From assembly GCA_947184155.2 (NCBI GenBank), contig CAMXCT020001023.1:62001-126000 (forward strand): DNA of 64,000 nt. Reading direction: 5' to 3'. The translations under genes and the position numbers were made by a program. This document shows positions 11,340 to 20,606 of the stretch, piece after piece. The DNA comes from Cladocopium goreaui (Eukaryota; Sar; Dinophyceae; Suessiales; Symbiodiniaceae). The notes beneath the pieces are model-generated. The model did not search any database. It saw only the letters and a program-made list of their open reading frames with translations, and was not told where the DNA came from. Position 1 is the stretch's first letter; every line of letters starts with the position of its first letter.

Positions 11340-12520
11340 CTTTCTGGGGCCGGCCGGCCGGCTTGCATCTGTGCAAGAATTGCCACCGCCTTGTTTTCAC
11401 ACAGGCTGCGTTCCCATCCTCCAGGGCTCTTTGCGCCAGGGTGCCAGTTTGTGGTGGGACATTTTGAGCTTTTTTTGTGGTCGGCGCCCGTTGCCTTTCG
11501 GCGGGTCGCACTTGAGACTCCCGAGTGGACCAGCAGGGATTCGAACCACCACCGGCAGTCTGTCAGCGCTGGCAAGACCAACGCCATACCAACTGAGCCA
11601 TCGGGTCGCCTGTGGTGGGACATTTTGAGCTGCCGGTGTCCCCAATGCACGGATGAAGGGACTGTCAGGCAGCGTGGAAGATGGCAGGTTTGTGATAGCG
11701 GCTACTGCACGTGAAATGTCACCATCTTTGACTTCATAAGAAGGGGAAGATTTCTGCCCAATGGCCGGCTCGGAATCAGCCCAGAGTTGCCGCAGCGTGT
11801 ATCCTGTCTTCGGTTCCATGTACCTTCTGTTCCATACTGCGTTGTGAGACCATTGAGGTGCGTCATGGTTTATTTCAATTGAATCTCTTTTCATGTCATA
11901 TTCTTTCAGCATGTCATCAAGTTCTTGGTGGGTCGCAGATCGGTGAATACAACATTGCCTAACGGCACGATCGATGTGCAGTGGCCATCCCACTGGCATG
12001 TGGGAGTCTTCCAGAAGCCCATCACCATTTTGCTCGATGATTGTGCCTAGCATAGGGACATCAATTGTTGCCTTGAGGCTAACCTGCGCACGTTTGCACT
12101 TCCATGTATCTGGTGCGAGCAAGCCACGCGCGGCCAGTAATGAGTGCTGGGAATTCCGGTTGGTCTTTCATCGGTAGCATTTCTTCCTTAATGACTAATT
12201 TAAGACCGTGTAGCGGTTGGGGCTGCCCTTGGTCTGGTTGAGGCGTGGTCTCTTTGGGCACTGCGATGTCTTCAAACCAGGTGGGGCGGACCGACTGGAC
12301 ACCTATTGCACTGGCGGAACTTGCGTTCTTGATGCTTTCCCTGCGCAGGCTGTGGTAGACAGGAGGGATCATCCATGCGGGCACAAAAACAGTGATAAAC
12401 TGAACGTTCCAGATGACCTGCAGGTTCTGCGGCTTAATTTCAGGAGTGATGCATCTCAGTTGACCATCTATGACTCGCGTGTACGATTCGGAGCGGTCAA
12501 ACGATGCTGTGACTCCCGAG
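11340..12520 (-). pseudogene. Unrecognised gene A, split by SINE and LTR element
   Basis: On the minus strand a protein can be followed from about 12510 (VIDGQLRCITPE ... NVQFITVFVPAWMIPP) through 12080 and 11640 (EPKTGYTLRQLWADSEPAIG ... SPFIRALGTPAAQNVP). A frame change lies near 12100. The SINE at 11471-11610 interrupts it, after which it resumes at about 11440-11345 (LCENKAVAILAQMQAGRP) and, beyond the LTR element, at 1441-1147. The total is over 500 residues. A close paralogue (gene B) lies just upstream. No motif allows a functional call; it could be a host gene or the Gag of another element. Confidence 0.6.
11450..11631 (-). mobile_element. tRNA-derived SINE with 21-bp target duplication
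   Basis: The SINE body is 11471-11610 on the minus strand. It starts GGCGACCCGATGGCTCAGTT, with an A-box-like TGGCTCAGTTGG and a B-box-like GGTTCGAATCC typical of RNA polymerase III tRNA promoters, and ends in an A-rich tail. Perfect 21-base direct repeats at 11450-11470 and 11611-11631 flank it, as expected from LINE-mediated retroposition. A second copy lies at 13940-14081. It sits in gene A. Confidence 0.92.
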
Positions 12521-12530
12521 GTATAGTTCT

Positions 12531-13165
12531 CTAAACCAGTATTCTTTGAGCAACATAAAGGAAAGATGAGGTGCCCTCACTACCAATACGTGCGTTGCTG
12601 GTATCAGGAAGGTGACTAACCATTCGGCCACTGGCTGCGCTGTTTGAGGGAGGTGGGTCACTACTTCCTGCTGGCTTGATCATTTGCGCAATAAGTGGAT
12701 GACTTTGCTTTTCGAGCAGAATCTTGGTCATTTCGTGAGTGAAAGCTGCAGGGTCGTCCACTAATGCCTTGGCGTCCGCGAGTGGCCTGTCAAGGACAAT
12801 GGCAATAAGCATTTCGCCGCCATCTTTTTGGATGAGGGCCGGTCGGCCGGCTTGCATCTGTTCAAGGATCGCAACTGCCTTGTTTTCGCATAGGGTGCGT
12901 GGGACATTTTGGGCTGCTGGCGTCCCCAACGCGAGAATGAAGGGACTGTCAGGCAGCGTGGAGGACGGCAGGTCTGCGATAGCGGCTACTGCACGGCGAA
13001 TGTCACTATCTTTTACATCAGAAGACGGGGATGATTTGCGCCCAATGGCCGGCTCGGAGTCAGCCCACAGTTGCCGCAGTGTGTATCCTGTCTTTGGTTC
13101 CATGTATTTTCGGTTCCACACTGCGTTGTGAGACCATTGGGGTGCTCTGTGATTTATTTCATCAA
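12531..13165 (-). pseudogene. Unrecognised gene B, paralogue of gene A
   Basis: The minus-strand ORF (stop at about 12531) encodes WNRKYMEPKTGYTLRQL ... GTPAAQNVP ... ILEQMQAGRPA ... MLIAIVLDRPLADAKAL ... QMIKPAGSS, matching gene A and its 1147-1441 fragment. This copy lacks both the SINE and the LTR element, so it shows the empty sites. Similarity to gene A stops at about 13165, exactly where the reverse-transcriptase relict on the other strand begins, so the copy is 5'-truncated. Function unknown. Confidence 0.6.
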
Positions 13166-15230
13166 CCCTTTCGATTGGAGTTCTTCTCTACATTTAATCA
13201 GATCACCAGGGACGTTGATGCAGTGCTCCCTTCGTTGCTGCAAAATGGGGTGTCTACTGGCGTCCAGGCTAGCATTCCACCAAGCCAGGTTTGGATCCAA
13301 CATGTACCATCAGTGGATTTGGCTTCACAGCTGGTGTCTCATTTTGACAATTGCGGTCAGCTACAGATCACTCCGACATAGTGGCGCAACTTATTCAACA
13401 GAAGCTGGACGACCAATTCGTGGAATGCTTGGGCTTCACCACTGACCTGGACCCGGAAATGCGACAAAAACTTGTGTTTGGAAAGCCAGCTCGAATGTCC
13501 ACCAGGAAACCCAGATATTGTTGCTGTTGCGGCTGTGCGCTAAAGGTCTCACGGACATCAGCCACAGTTGGGTAGAAAACCTTCTCTTGGAGTTTACCCT
13601 GCTGATGGTGGTCTCTAAAACCAGACGGGGCTTGCGATTGTCGCTAAAAGCGACGCCTGCCCACAAATGCATCAAAGTGAAGCCCAGTGAAAGAGGACTT
13701 GCGGCCTTCACCTGGCAAGGCAAAGCAAGACGTGTAATTTCGGCGCCACATATTCTGCATACTGGTGGAGCCGTGCTTCTGCCATGATTCAAAGACACAT
13801 CCATATTCTTCTGTTTGGGTACCACAGATCATTTATATATGTCGACGATTCCTTTTTCCTCTTCAAACAGGAATGGGCATGCATTCAAGCTCACTTGCTC
13901 ACAGTTTATTTGCAAGTTTGCAAAGTTCGTATCAGCTGATAGGTGTCCTCGTGGCTCAGTTGGTAGGGCGTTGTTCTTGACGGCGCTGACAGACTGCCGG
14001 TGGTGGTTCGATTCCCTGCTGGTCCGCGAGTAAGCCTCAAGACCGTGGACCCGCCGAAAGGCAACGGGCTCGGGCAAAAAAAAAGTTCGTATCAGCTGAC
14101 ATAAAACCAAGCTCTCACTCCATCCTACCTGGCTCGGTTGGGATTGGGACCTGGTCAGCATGACTTTATCTTTGCCACCAGCCAAGTTTGCCAAGCTTCA
14201 GACACTGTTGGTAGAATGTCGCAGGCCACAGCTTTTGCGAAGGACAGTGGAGCGCCTTGTTGGCTTGTTGCAATGGATATGCCAGTGTTATATTTATTTC
14301 AGGCCATTTCTATCCGTGTTATATCAGGACTTGTCACATGGTGGCCTCACCCCAAGGTGGATGACTCGCGCGCAGGTCGAAAGCTTTCTGGCAAAGGTCA
14401 CCAGCGATGACTCTTTGACGCTTGGCGTAAACATGCCGCCCTTTTCGGCGGGCTGCCGCATTCTGAAGCTGGGTCAATTTGCAGTGACAACAAAAACCCA
14501 AGCGTTGCACGCCTTGCGCACCTTTACAGCAGGCTGGATTTTAATGTTTGATGTGCGCTTCAAACGGGTCAAGCTCTCGGACAGACCTCATCAGCTTGTG
14601 GTTTTCCTGCAGCAAGCCATTTCCCATAGCCCATTGCGGGTCAACCTTCGGCTGCCGTCAACGGCCACGTTCCCGATGGCAGCAGATGCGATGGCCACCG
14701 AACGTGCCGTGGGCATTGGCGCTTGTATTCAGCATCCAGCGAGTTCCCAGATTTTTTGGACAGCGCTTCATTTTGATATTTCTGATTTTCCAATTCAGGA
14801 TTGGGTGGCAGGGCGAACAGCTCAATTCCTCATAGCTTCCTTGGAGATGTTGGCGCAAATAGTGTTGGTGCATTTGATAGCTAGCATTCTGGGACATTTG
14901 CGGCTTCCGCTGAAGCTGGCCCCATTGAGTGACAATAATGCCTCGCTAGCAGCTGGCAACAAGCTCTTCACCACTTCATTTCCTTTGAGTGAGTTCACTA
15001 AACTGTTGACGTGGCATCTCCACCGTCATCACCTTCATGTTTCCCTTGACCGTGTGAGTTCTGAAGATAATGTCATTGCAGATTCTCTCAGCCGAAACCA
15101 ATTCGATATTTTACAAAATCTCAGAAACGCCCGTATGGTGGTCACGCTGGCCGACATCTGCTGGCCCATGCTGTCCACCCAAGGCGCGGAGGGGTTTCGG
15201 GGTTGGACACGTGCAACGCGGTGGGAGATA
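13166..15230 (+). pseudogene. Decayed reverse transcriptase-RNase H
   Basis: The upstream part reads LEFFSTFNQITRDVDAVL ... TGVQASIPPSQVW (13180-13290) and HKCIKVKPSERGLAAF (about 13665-13710). In another frame 13737-13880 gives FGATYSAYWWSRA ... FIYVDDSFFLF, with YVDD as the polymerase active site. A SINE interrupts it at 13940. From about 14110 one frame runs to 15233 with WLGWDWDLVSM and then an RNase H-like region: DAMATERAVGIGA near 14685, SLEMLAQ near 14838, LSDNNASLAAG near 14925 and SSEDNVIADSLSR near 15058. It is a different lineage from the YR-1 to YR-5 polymerases (YVDD rather than YFDD, and different flanking residues). Several frameshifts make it inactive. Confidence 0.8.
13922..14099 (+). 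mobile_element. tRNA-derived SINE with 18-bp target duplication
   Basis: The body is 13940-14081, with TGGCTCAGTTGG and GGTTCGATTCC as the two internal promoter boxes and a final run of nine A. The flanking direct repeats AAAGTTCGTATCAGCTGA lie at 13922-13939 and 14082-14099. It matches the minus-strand SINE at 11471-11610 along its length, including CCCGCCGAAAGGCAACGGGC before the tail. It sits in the reverse-transcriptase relict. Confidence 0.92.
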
Positions 15231-15398
15231 TAAGCACATGTTCCAACCATTCAGTGTTAAAATCTAAGTGTGGAATTTTGAGATCGACAGAAGTTTGTTT
15301 GCCCACAAGGAGTGGTAGTGGAAGAGAGATCGAATTCTCCCGCATTTGTGCCAAAATAATTGCGGAGTTGCGGGATTTGTTTCTGGCATCGAAACTTG
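15225..15398 (+). repeat. 174-bp direct repeat, second copy 16210-16383
   Basis: The two copies differ at one visible base (AAAATCTAAG versus AAGATCTAAG). They bound an 811-base interval (15399-16209). The right copy ends exactly where the AT-rich integrase-like island begins. They may be terminal repeats of a small element or mark a segmental rearrangement. Confidence 0.85.
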
Positions 15399-15643
15399 GA
15401 CCTGTCAGGTTTGGTCAGGTTAGGCGACAGGGAGAGTTTTGGATGCAGAACATCACGGATGAATTGTGGCTCTGAGTGAAACAAATCACATTTTGGAGAC
15501 CGCGGCCGGTCGCAGAATTTTAATTTTTCCCCCCCCCAACCTCAGTCCCATTTTATCCTTTGCGCCATGCTAGGCCTTTGCTCAACACCGGTGGAAAAAA
15601 ATCAATCCAGGCCAGGCTTGGATTTTTTTGGGGACCGGGCAGA

Positions 15644-15905
15644 GTGCCGCAGCACATGATCATATCACTCCACGCATGGAGGTAATTAAATACAATCACG
15701 ACTTATATCCGGCGATACGATTTTGGTTACACACTCCCCTGCCACTCAGGTGACTATCTTGAAGTTTTCTTCCAGTACACATTGTGCCGCAGCACATATC
15801 GCAAGCAGGACGCTTCAATGTTGACAGCAGACGGCCACATATGTTATCAAAATCAAACATTGAATGCTGTCAGCTGGTTCAGAAGGAAACATGGTGCCGC
15901 AGCAC
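15644..15905. repeat. Three GTGCCGCAGCAC boxes
   Basis: GTGCCGCAGCAC occurs at 15644-15655, 15784-15795 and 15894-15905. Each can fold as a 4-bp stem (GTGC/GCAC). No gene is supported around them, although an open minus-strand frame spans 15853-16224 with a CPQC pair and no recognised family. Confidence 0.6.
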
Positions 15906-16383
15906 CTTTAAAAAAAACTACGAATCCAACACGGGAATCAAAGTTTAGACCAGGAAACCGCAGTTTTCCCTTCGAGGCTACACGACCGCCGAGCCGCAGA
16001 CTCAAGTTGCAAATTGCAAAGGGACCGCTGTCCATTGAATCTGCGACTGATAATAACCTTTTAATATTAGCACAGTTGCATTGCGGGCAACTTGTCATTT
16101 CCTCATCCTTGCCTTGATCTTCGACGAACTTGCGGCCACATCTGATTTCCTCAGGCCAAACCTTCTCAGCTGCCCTCAGAAGTTTCACATCTGCTTCCAC
16201 TCCTCCTGAGAGATATAAGCACATGTTCCAACCATTCAGTGTTAAGATCTAAGTGTGGAATTTTGAGATCGACAGAAGTTTGTTTGCCCACAAGGAGTGG
16301 TAGTGGAAGAGAGATCGAATTCTCCCGCATTTGTGCCAAAATAATTGCGGAGTTGCGGGATTTGTTTCTGGCATCGAAACTTG

Positions 16384-16556
16384 TAGTTTCTTGTTTGCTT
16401 GTTCGGTTGTGCCCTCATCCATGTAGAAACCATATCCAAAGTTATGCCTATATCGACTCTTCTAGCCTTTTCGTACAAGTCTCTCACCGAACCGAAGCCC
16501 TCCTCCACGGCGTAGCATATTTTTTTCAAAACCTTTTCTTTTTCCAATCTTGTCAT
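16384..16556 (-). pseudogene. Integrase-like N-terminal fragment
   Basis: The minus strand from ATG 16556 reads MTRLEKEKVLKKICYAVEEG, then FGSVRDLYEKA and ITLDMVSTWMRAQPNKQTRNYK. The order (helical start, G-x-G/S with LY.KA, IT...V..W...Q, then a basic Q..NYK) resembles the N-terminal region of retroviral-type integrases of Polintons and virophages. At 16384 the frame runs into the 174-bp repeat and the catalytic domain is missing. The match rests on my reading of the pattern and is not proven. Confidence 0.45.
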
Positions 16557-16576
16557 TAAAGATACTTAGAGTATAA

Positions 16577-16604
16577 TTTTATGATATTTTCTTGTATCAT
16601 AAAA
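16577..16604. terminator. Perfect AT-rich hairpin between two minus-strand ORFs
   Basis: TTTTATGATA and TATCATAAAA form a perfect 10-bp stem around an 8-base loop. It lies between the zinc-finger ORF and the integrase fragment, both on the minus strand. Such intergenic hairpins mark mRNA 3' ends in Mimivirus-type viruses. That role here is inference. Confidence 0.55.
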
Positions 16605-16615
16605 TCATAGTGAAC

Positions 16616-16930
16616 TCAAACCAAGAACCTCTGGCACTTCTTCGTTTTCTTGTGCTTTGGCAAGTTTGATTTGCAGCTCACGGCAGAACCACACATATCA
16701 CATACACAAGGTTGCTTCGTTTTTTCTTGGTAATATTGTTGGAAGTACTTTTCATCGTTCGGTTTTTTGTTGTAGTGCCCGTTGTCCTGCTTCCTCCATT
16801 GGGGTTTTGTGGGCTTTTGGACTGATGAAGTCGCTTTATAGTTTTCTTCAGACGAAGAAGACGTTTCGCTGTCAATGAATTCTTTGTTGCCAAAACCGTT
16901 CGAAATAAAGTCAAAGGTTTCATTCGTCAT
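16616..16930 (-). CDS. Small C2HC-type zinc-finger protein
   Basis: From ATG 16930 the minus strand encodes 104 residues; the frame stays open about 95 bases further upstream. It begins MTNETFDFISNGFG, has a Ser/Glu-rich and then a Lys/Asn/Gln-rich middle, and ends with CDMCGSAVSCKSNLPKHKKT followed by KKC. This is a C-x2-C-x12-H-x5-C finger near residues 78-100. Such fingers are common in algal large DNA viruses, and the local AT-richness contrasts with both flanks. No specific function can be assigned. Confidence 0.55.
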   Translation of the reverse strand: MTNETFDFISNGFGNKEFIDSETSSSSEENYKATSSVQKPTKPQWRKQDNGHYNKKPNDEKYFQQYYQEKTKQPCVCDMCGSAVSCKSNLPKHKKTKKCQRFLV

Positions 16931-17229
16931 CGGGATTTCAACTCCACTACTTACAAAGTAACAAGGCACATTGTGTAAATAGTTAATTATATATTTCAAA
17001 ATTTGTTCAAGTATTTTTATCCTCAACAGGAAATATGTGTATCAGTTTGTGCTTGTGGCATCTCAAACAAATCCGTAACACACAACCCAAAACAGTTTCG
17101 ACATCAAAGTTTATAGGTTTGAGCATTTTACCCTTCCAACTTGCTACCGGTTGACTTCTTTTTAAAGACACCCAGTTTTAAATTCCTAAATCCAAACCCA
17201 AACATGCTTAGCGTTCAAAACAGTGAGAC

Positions 17230-17785
17230 TTGGGTTTTGTCCCAAGCCGACCCAAAAACCAAACCAATTTTCCACCAAACCGAACCAGTTTGTCCCAAAA
17301 AACGGAGCCTGTTCATCCCAAAAACGGAACATGTTTTTCCCAAAAACGGAATCTGTTTTTCCCAAAAACGGAGTTCCCCAAAGTCGGTGGCTGGTTTCCC
17401 CAAAGTCGGTGGCAGATTTTCCCAAAATCGATGACGGATTTCCCCCAAGTCGGTGGCAGATTTCCCCGAAAACGGAGCCTGTTTTTCTCAAAAACGAAAC
17501 CAGTTTGTCCCAAACACTGAGACGGTTTTTTTCCCAAACACGGAACCTGTTTTTCCAAAAACGGGGTGACGGATTTCCCCAAAATCGGTGACGGATTTCC
17601 CCAAAATCAGTGACGGATTTCCCCAAAATCGGTGACGGATTTCCCCAAAATCGGCGACAGGTTTCCTGAAAGTGGGTGGTTGATTTTCCCAAAGTCGGTG
17701 ACGGATTTTCCCAAAGTCGGTGGCTGATTTTCCAAAGTCGGTGGCTGATTTTCCCAAAGTCGGCGGCTGATTTCCTGAGAGCCCA
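17230..17785. repeat. 22-bp minisatellite
   Basis: Units of about 22 bases, such as TTTCCCCAAAATCGGTGACGGA or TTTTTCCCAAAAACGGAACC, repeat with variation. Because 22 is not a multiple of 3, several frames on both strands stay open, giving spurious repetitive proteins. It ends just left of the YR-1 insertion. I do not regard its ORFs as genes. Confidence 0.9.
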
Positions 17786-17818
17786 GCCTCGTTAGCCAGA
17801 ACCCCAACTCCCAAAGCC

Positions 17819-17960
17819 GATCAATTTCTAACGTAGTTAGACATCTCTTTATTTTAAACTTGTGAGTTCAGAAATTCAATCTTACTTCCGTTGCCATGGC
17901 TCAAGAAATTCTTCAAAACGCTCGAACATTTATTCATTCACAAACGTTACTTTCTTTTCC
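17819..17960 (+). repeat. A1 repeat of YR-1
   Basis: It begins GATCAATTTCTAACG and matches A2 at 43938-44079 with two substitutions. It includes an ATG at 17896 within a spliced-leader-like sequence, but the frame closes soon after the repeat ends. Confidence 0.9.
17887..17905 (+). promoter_or_regulatory. Spliced-leader-like sequence in A repeat
   Basis: TCCGTTGCCATGGCTCAAG resembles the dinoflagellate leader (TCCGTAGCCATTTTGGCTCAAG) with one substitution and a three-base deletion. It recurs at 44006-44024 in A2. It may record an ancestral trans-spliced RNA; chance similarity is possible. Confidence 0.4.
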
Positions 17961-19363
17961 TTTGCTGTTTTTATGCAATGCGTGACAATGGTGATGATGT
18001 ATTTGGCAACCCCCTTCCTCGCATTGATCGGCCTGTTCACGTGTTGACCTCTTGGACTCATTCATCGACGGTATCTACATCTACACCTTCTGGTTCCACT
18101 TTGCCAAGTTCTTTGACTTTACATACTACTTCTTCTTCATCTTCTACAACTCCTTTGGACGCTTTCATTCAATCAGTCCATCAAGCGCTTGCTTCTGGAC
18201 TTTCAAAGGAAACCTTGATTGCCAATATCTATTTGATTTCAGATGAACGCTCTGGAGATCGTCAACCTCCAAGCAATGATGACTTTCTTTCCCAATAATT
18301 CTCTGTTAGATCAATTGATCTGTCGATTGACTCATACCCAACAGAGATATTTCTACAGACTTGAGACTTTCCTCTTCCCTCATTGATCGATTGATCTTGT
18401 CAATTGACTATTCTTGGGAACATTGAGGAATATTGCTTTACAACAAAAAAAATGCTCTTGTCTCTCAGATTCGTTATTCGTTCTTTCATTGCAAATTCTC
18501 AATTGAATTTGACAATTTTTACAGGCTTGCATTCTTTCAATACTGCACTTGCCGCACATTCCATTGATCAATTGTTCACTATCTTTGTTCCGCTGCCGTT
18601 TTTGCATTTTCATCCGCAGCCATTTGCAAACCTCCGACGCTTCGGTCTCAAAATTGCAACTCTGATTTTGATTCTCTTTCTTCATCAATTGATGCGTGCA
18701 GTCATTCAATTTCATTTTCTTCAACTTCTTTCTTTTCGAATCGTTAGAATTACTTCTTTGTCTTCATGTGACAAGTTCAAATAACATTCACTTTCATTTT
18801 TGTCCTGTCAGGTTCATGCCGAGCGCCATCTCCTGCCCTCATCGACAAGTTCTTTCAGGACACTTCCCCTTTGCAATTGCAAACTGTCGTCATTCAATCA
18901 ATTGATTGCCACTTTTTCACAAAGCATTTGCTTGACTGTTTATTATCTCTTCATTTCCTCATAGATCAATTGATCACTCCACAATTGTGACAAATAACCC
19001 AGTTGGACAAAGCCCCTTCGGCTCAATTTCCAAATTCGTGCCCAGTTGCACTTTCCATATTTCTCCATATTTCCAGCCATTTTGTGCTGTGGTACAATTT
19101 CCAATTCTTTCACTGCAATTACAATTTTCTGGGTGAAGCCTCTGCATTGATTTTTCCTGGACTTCTTTCGGACGTTTTCATCAATTCAATTCACATTCAA
19201 TTCATTTTCAATCCTGCGTATTTGTCTTGGAGCTCGATCAATTGATCTGCCTTCCAATTGGAAACTGGCACAGCTTATCATCCTCTACTTGGACGAGCTC
19301 ACAACGACAATTTGTCAGTGAATTTTTCCGAAAAAAAAATCATTGGGCCTTGGCCAATTGACC
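17961..19363. other. YR-1 5' region with ATCAATTGAT palindromes
   Basis: No gene is supported. The palindrome ATCAATTGAT occurs at 18310, 18684, 18897, 18965 and 19237, with near variants at about 18386, 18400, 18567 and 19356. This is far above chance for a 10-base word in about 1 kb and suggests a binding-site array or a decayed tandem repeat. Confidence 0.7.
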
Positions 19364-20194
19364 ATGCAAGGGCCAGGTGTTGGATTCGATCCTTTGCCAC
19401 CGCCGGCAATTCCGCCTCCCCGGACGCCACCATGCCCTCCTGGGCTCAGCCGGTTAGGCAACACCACATTGGAACAAGCAGCCTCTAAGGCCTGGAGATG
19501 GTGCAACAAGACGACGGCGGCCTTCTTTAAATTGCTCATCTTGCCGGCGTACCTGAACGACCTGCTGTGCTCAACCACACCAACAGTGGTGATCCCTGGT
19601 TGGTTGGAGTCAGGCGGATCTGCCCGTGCTTCGTGCCAGCATCTCTTCCGCTCCCTGACCAACATCGATTTCCAATTACATTATCTGACTGGGCAGCTGG
19701 CTGATTATTTTCGATGGATACAATCACAGCTGCAGAAGCTTGCAGATGGTGGTCACGAGTTAGCACTCCGACTCGCACAGGTCGAGATCCTGGTCTTCAA
19801 CTTAGACGCCCTGATCGAGGGTTTGCAAGAACAGATCAGGTGGATGCCACAAAAGGATGTGCGGCCAAAGTCGCAACCGAAAGCCCATTCGAGACCAAGG
19901 CCTACAAGCATCATGCCATCCAAGCGCAACACCTTCAAGAGGAAAATGCAAAGATCCTTTTTGAAGAAAGTTCGCACCCACGAGGGCAGGCTCACGGACA
20001 TCGAGAAGACGGTCAGACGTAACAAACAACTGGTCAAGAAGGTGCAGGAGCTCGAGGACCAGCTGGAAAAACAAAGCACCCGCATCGCAAGACTCATGAA
20101 AGCTGCGAGGAACACAGAGCGATGCCTGCGCGAGAATGGGCTGCTCCCAGACGACCAGAGGCTATCAGACAGCAGTGGATCCGAGTTGGAGTGA
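19364..20194 (+). CDS. Basic coiled-coil accessory ORF of YR-1
   Basis: An ATG-started ORF of 276 codons ahead of the recombinase gene. The N-terminus is rich in Pro, Leu and Gly (PPPAIPPPRTPP at about residues 12-24). Residues about 175-225 are strongly basic, and about 215-262 form a long heptad-type coiled coil (VKKVQELEDQLEKQSTRIA). The C-terminus is acidic and Ser-rich. Its base composition is clearly more GC-rich than the surrounding YR-1 DNA, which suggests captured sequence. None of the other YR copies has a visible counterpart. Function unknown. Confidence 0.55.
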   Translation: MQGPGVGFDPLPPPAIPPPRTPPCPPGLSRLGNTTLEQAASKAWRWCNKTTAAFFKLLILPAYLNDLLCSTTPTVVIPGWLESGGSARASCQHLFRSLTNIDFQLHYLTGQLADYFRWIQSQLQKLADGGHELALRLAQVEILVFNLDALIEGLQEQIRWMPQKDVRPKSQPKAHSRPRPTSIMPSKRNTFKRKMQRSFLKKVRTHEGRLTDIEKTVRRNKQLVKKVQELEDQLEKQSTRIARLMKAARNTERCLRENGLLPDDQRLSDSSGSELE

Positions 20195-20606
20195 TTAAAA
20201 AGTGAATTGCCGCCGCTTCACCGTTTGTCAATTTTTGTTCATTGAATTTTCCAGTCATTTTGTCTGTTTTTGTTTTCTCTATATGCCCCTCTTCATGTAT
20301 CTTTTCTCTAATTCATTGTTCCCCCCTCGCTGGACCTTCATCGTGTTCAACTTCAAGCTGATCGTCACCAACTTCTTCTTCAACTTCTTCTCCATTGACA
20401 GGTCGTTCAATTTCTTTCGTCAGGACTTCTTTCTTCAAATTGATTCTGTTGACTTTGCATTGATTTCAATTGCTTGCCCTTGACAGGACCACGATTGTGG
20501 ATCCCCTTTGTCATCGGCCAATTGGCTTCGGACACGATTGTGCTCCTTTTCAAACTTGGTTTTTCCAATTCTCATTGAATTCAGGCTCAATTGACATTAT
20601 GGACTC

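Noticed and set aside
13945-14030. A tRNA gene on the plus strand
   Set aside because: It has both internal promoter boxes, but it continues into an A tail, has target duplications and a sister copy, and I could not fold a proper anticodon arm. It is a SINE.
15853-16224. Minus-strand 123-codon ORF as a gene
   Set aside because: It has a CPQC pair but no family match, overlaps the repeat edge and has no homologue in the window.
17186-17814. Repetitive minus-strand ORFs (GEIRHRFWGNPSP type)
   Set aside because: They come from the 22-bp satellite, and equivalent open frames exist on both strands.
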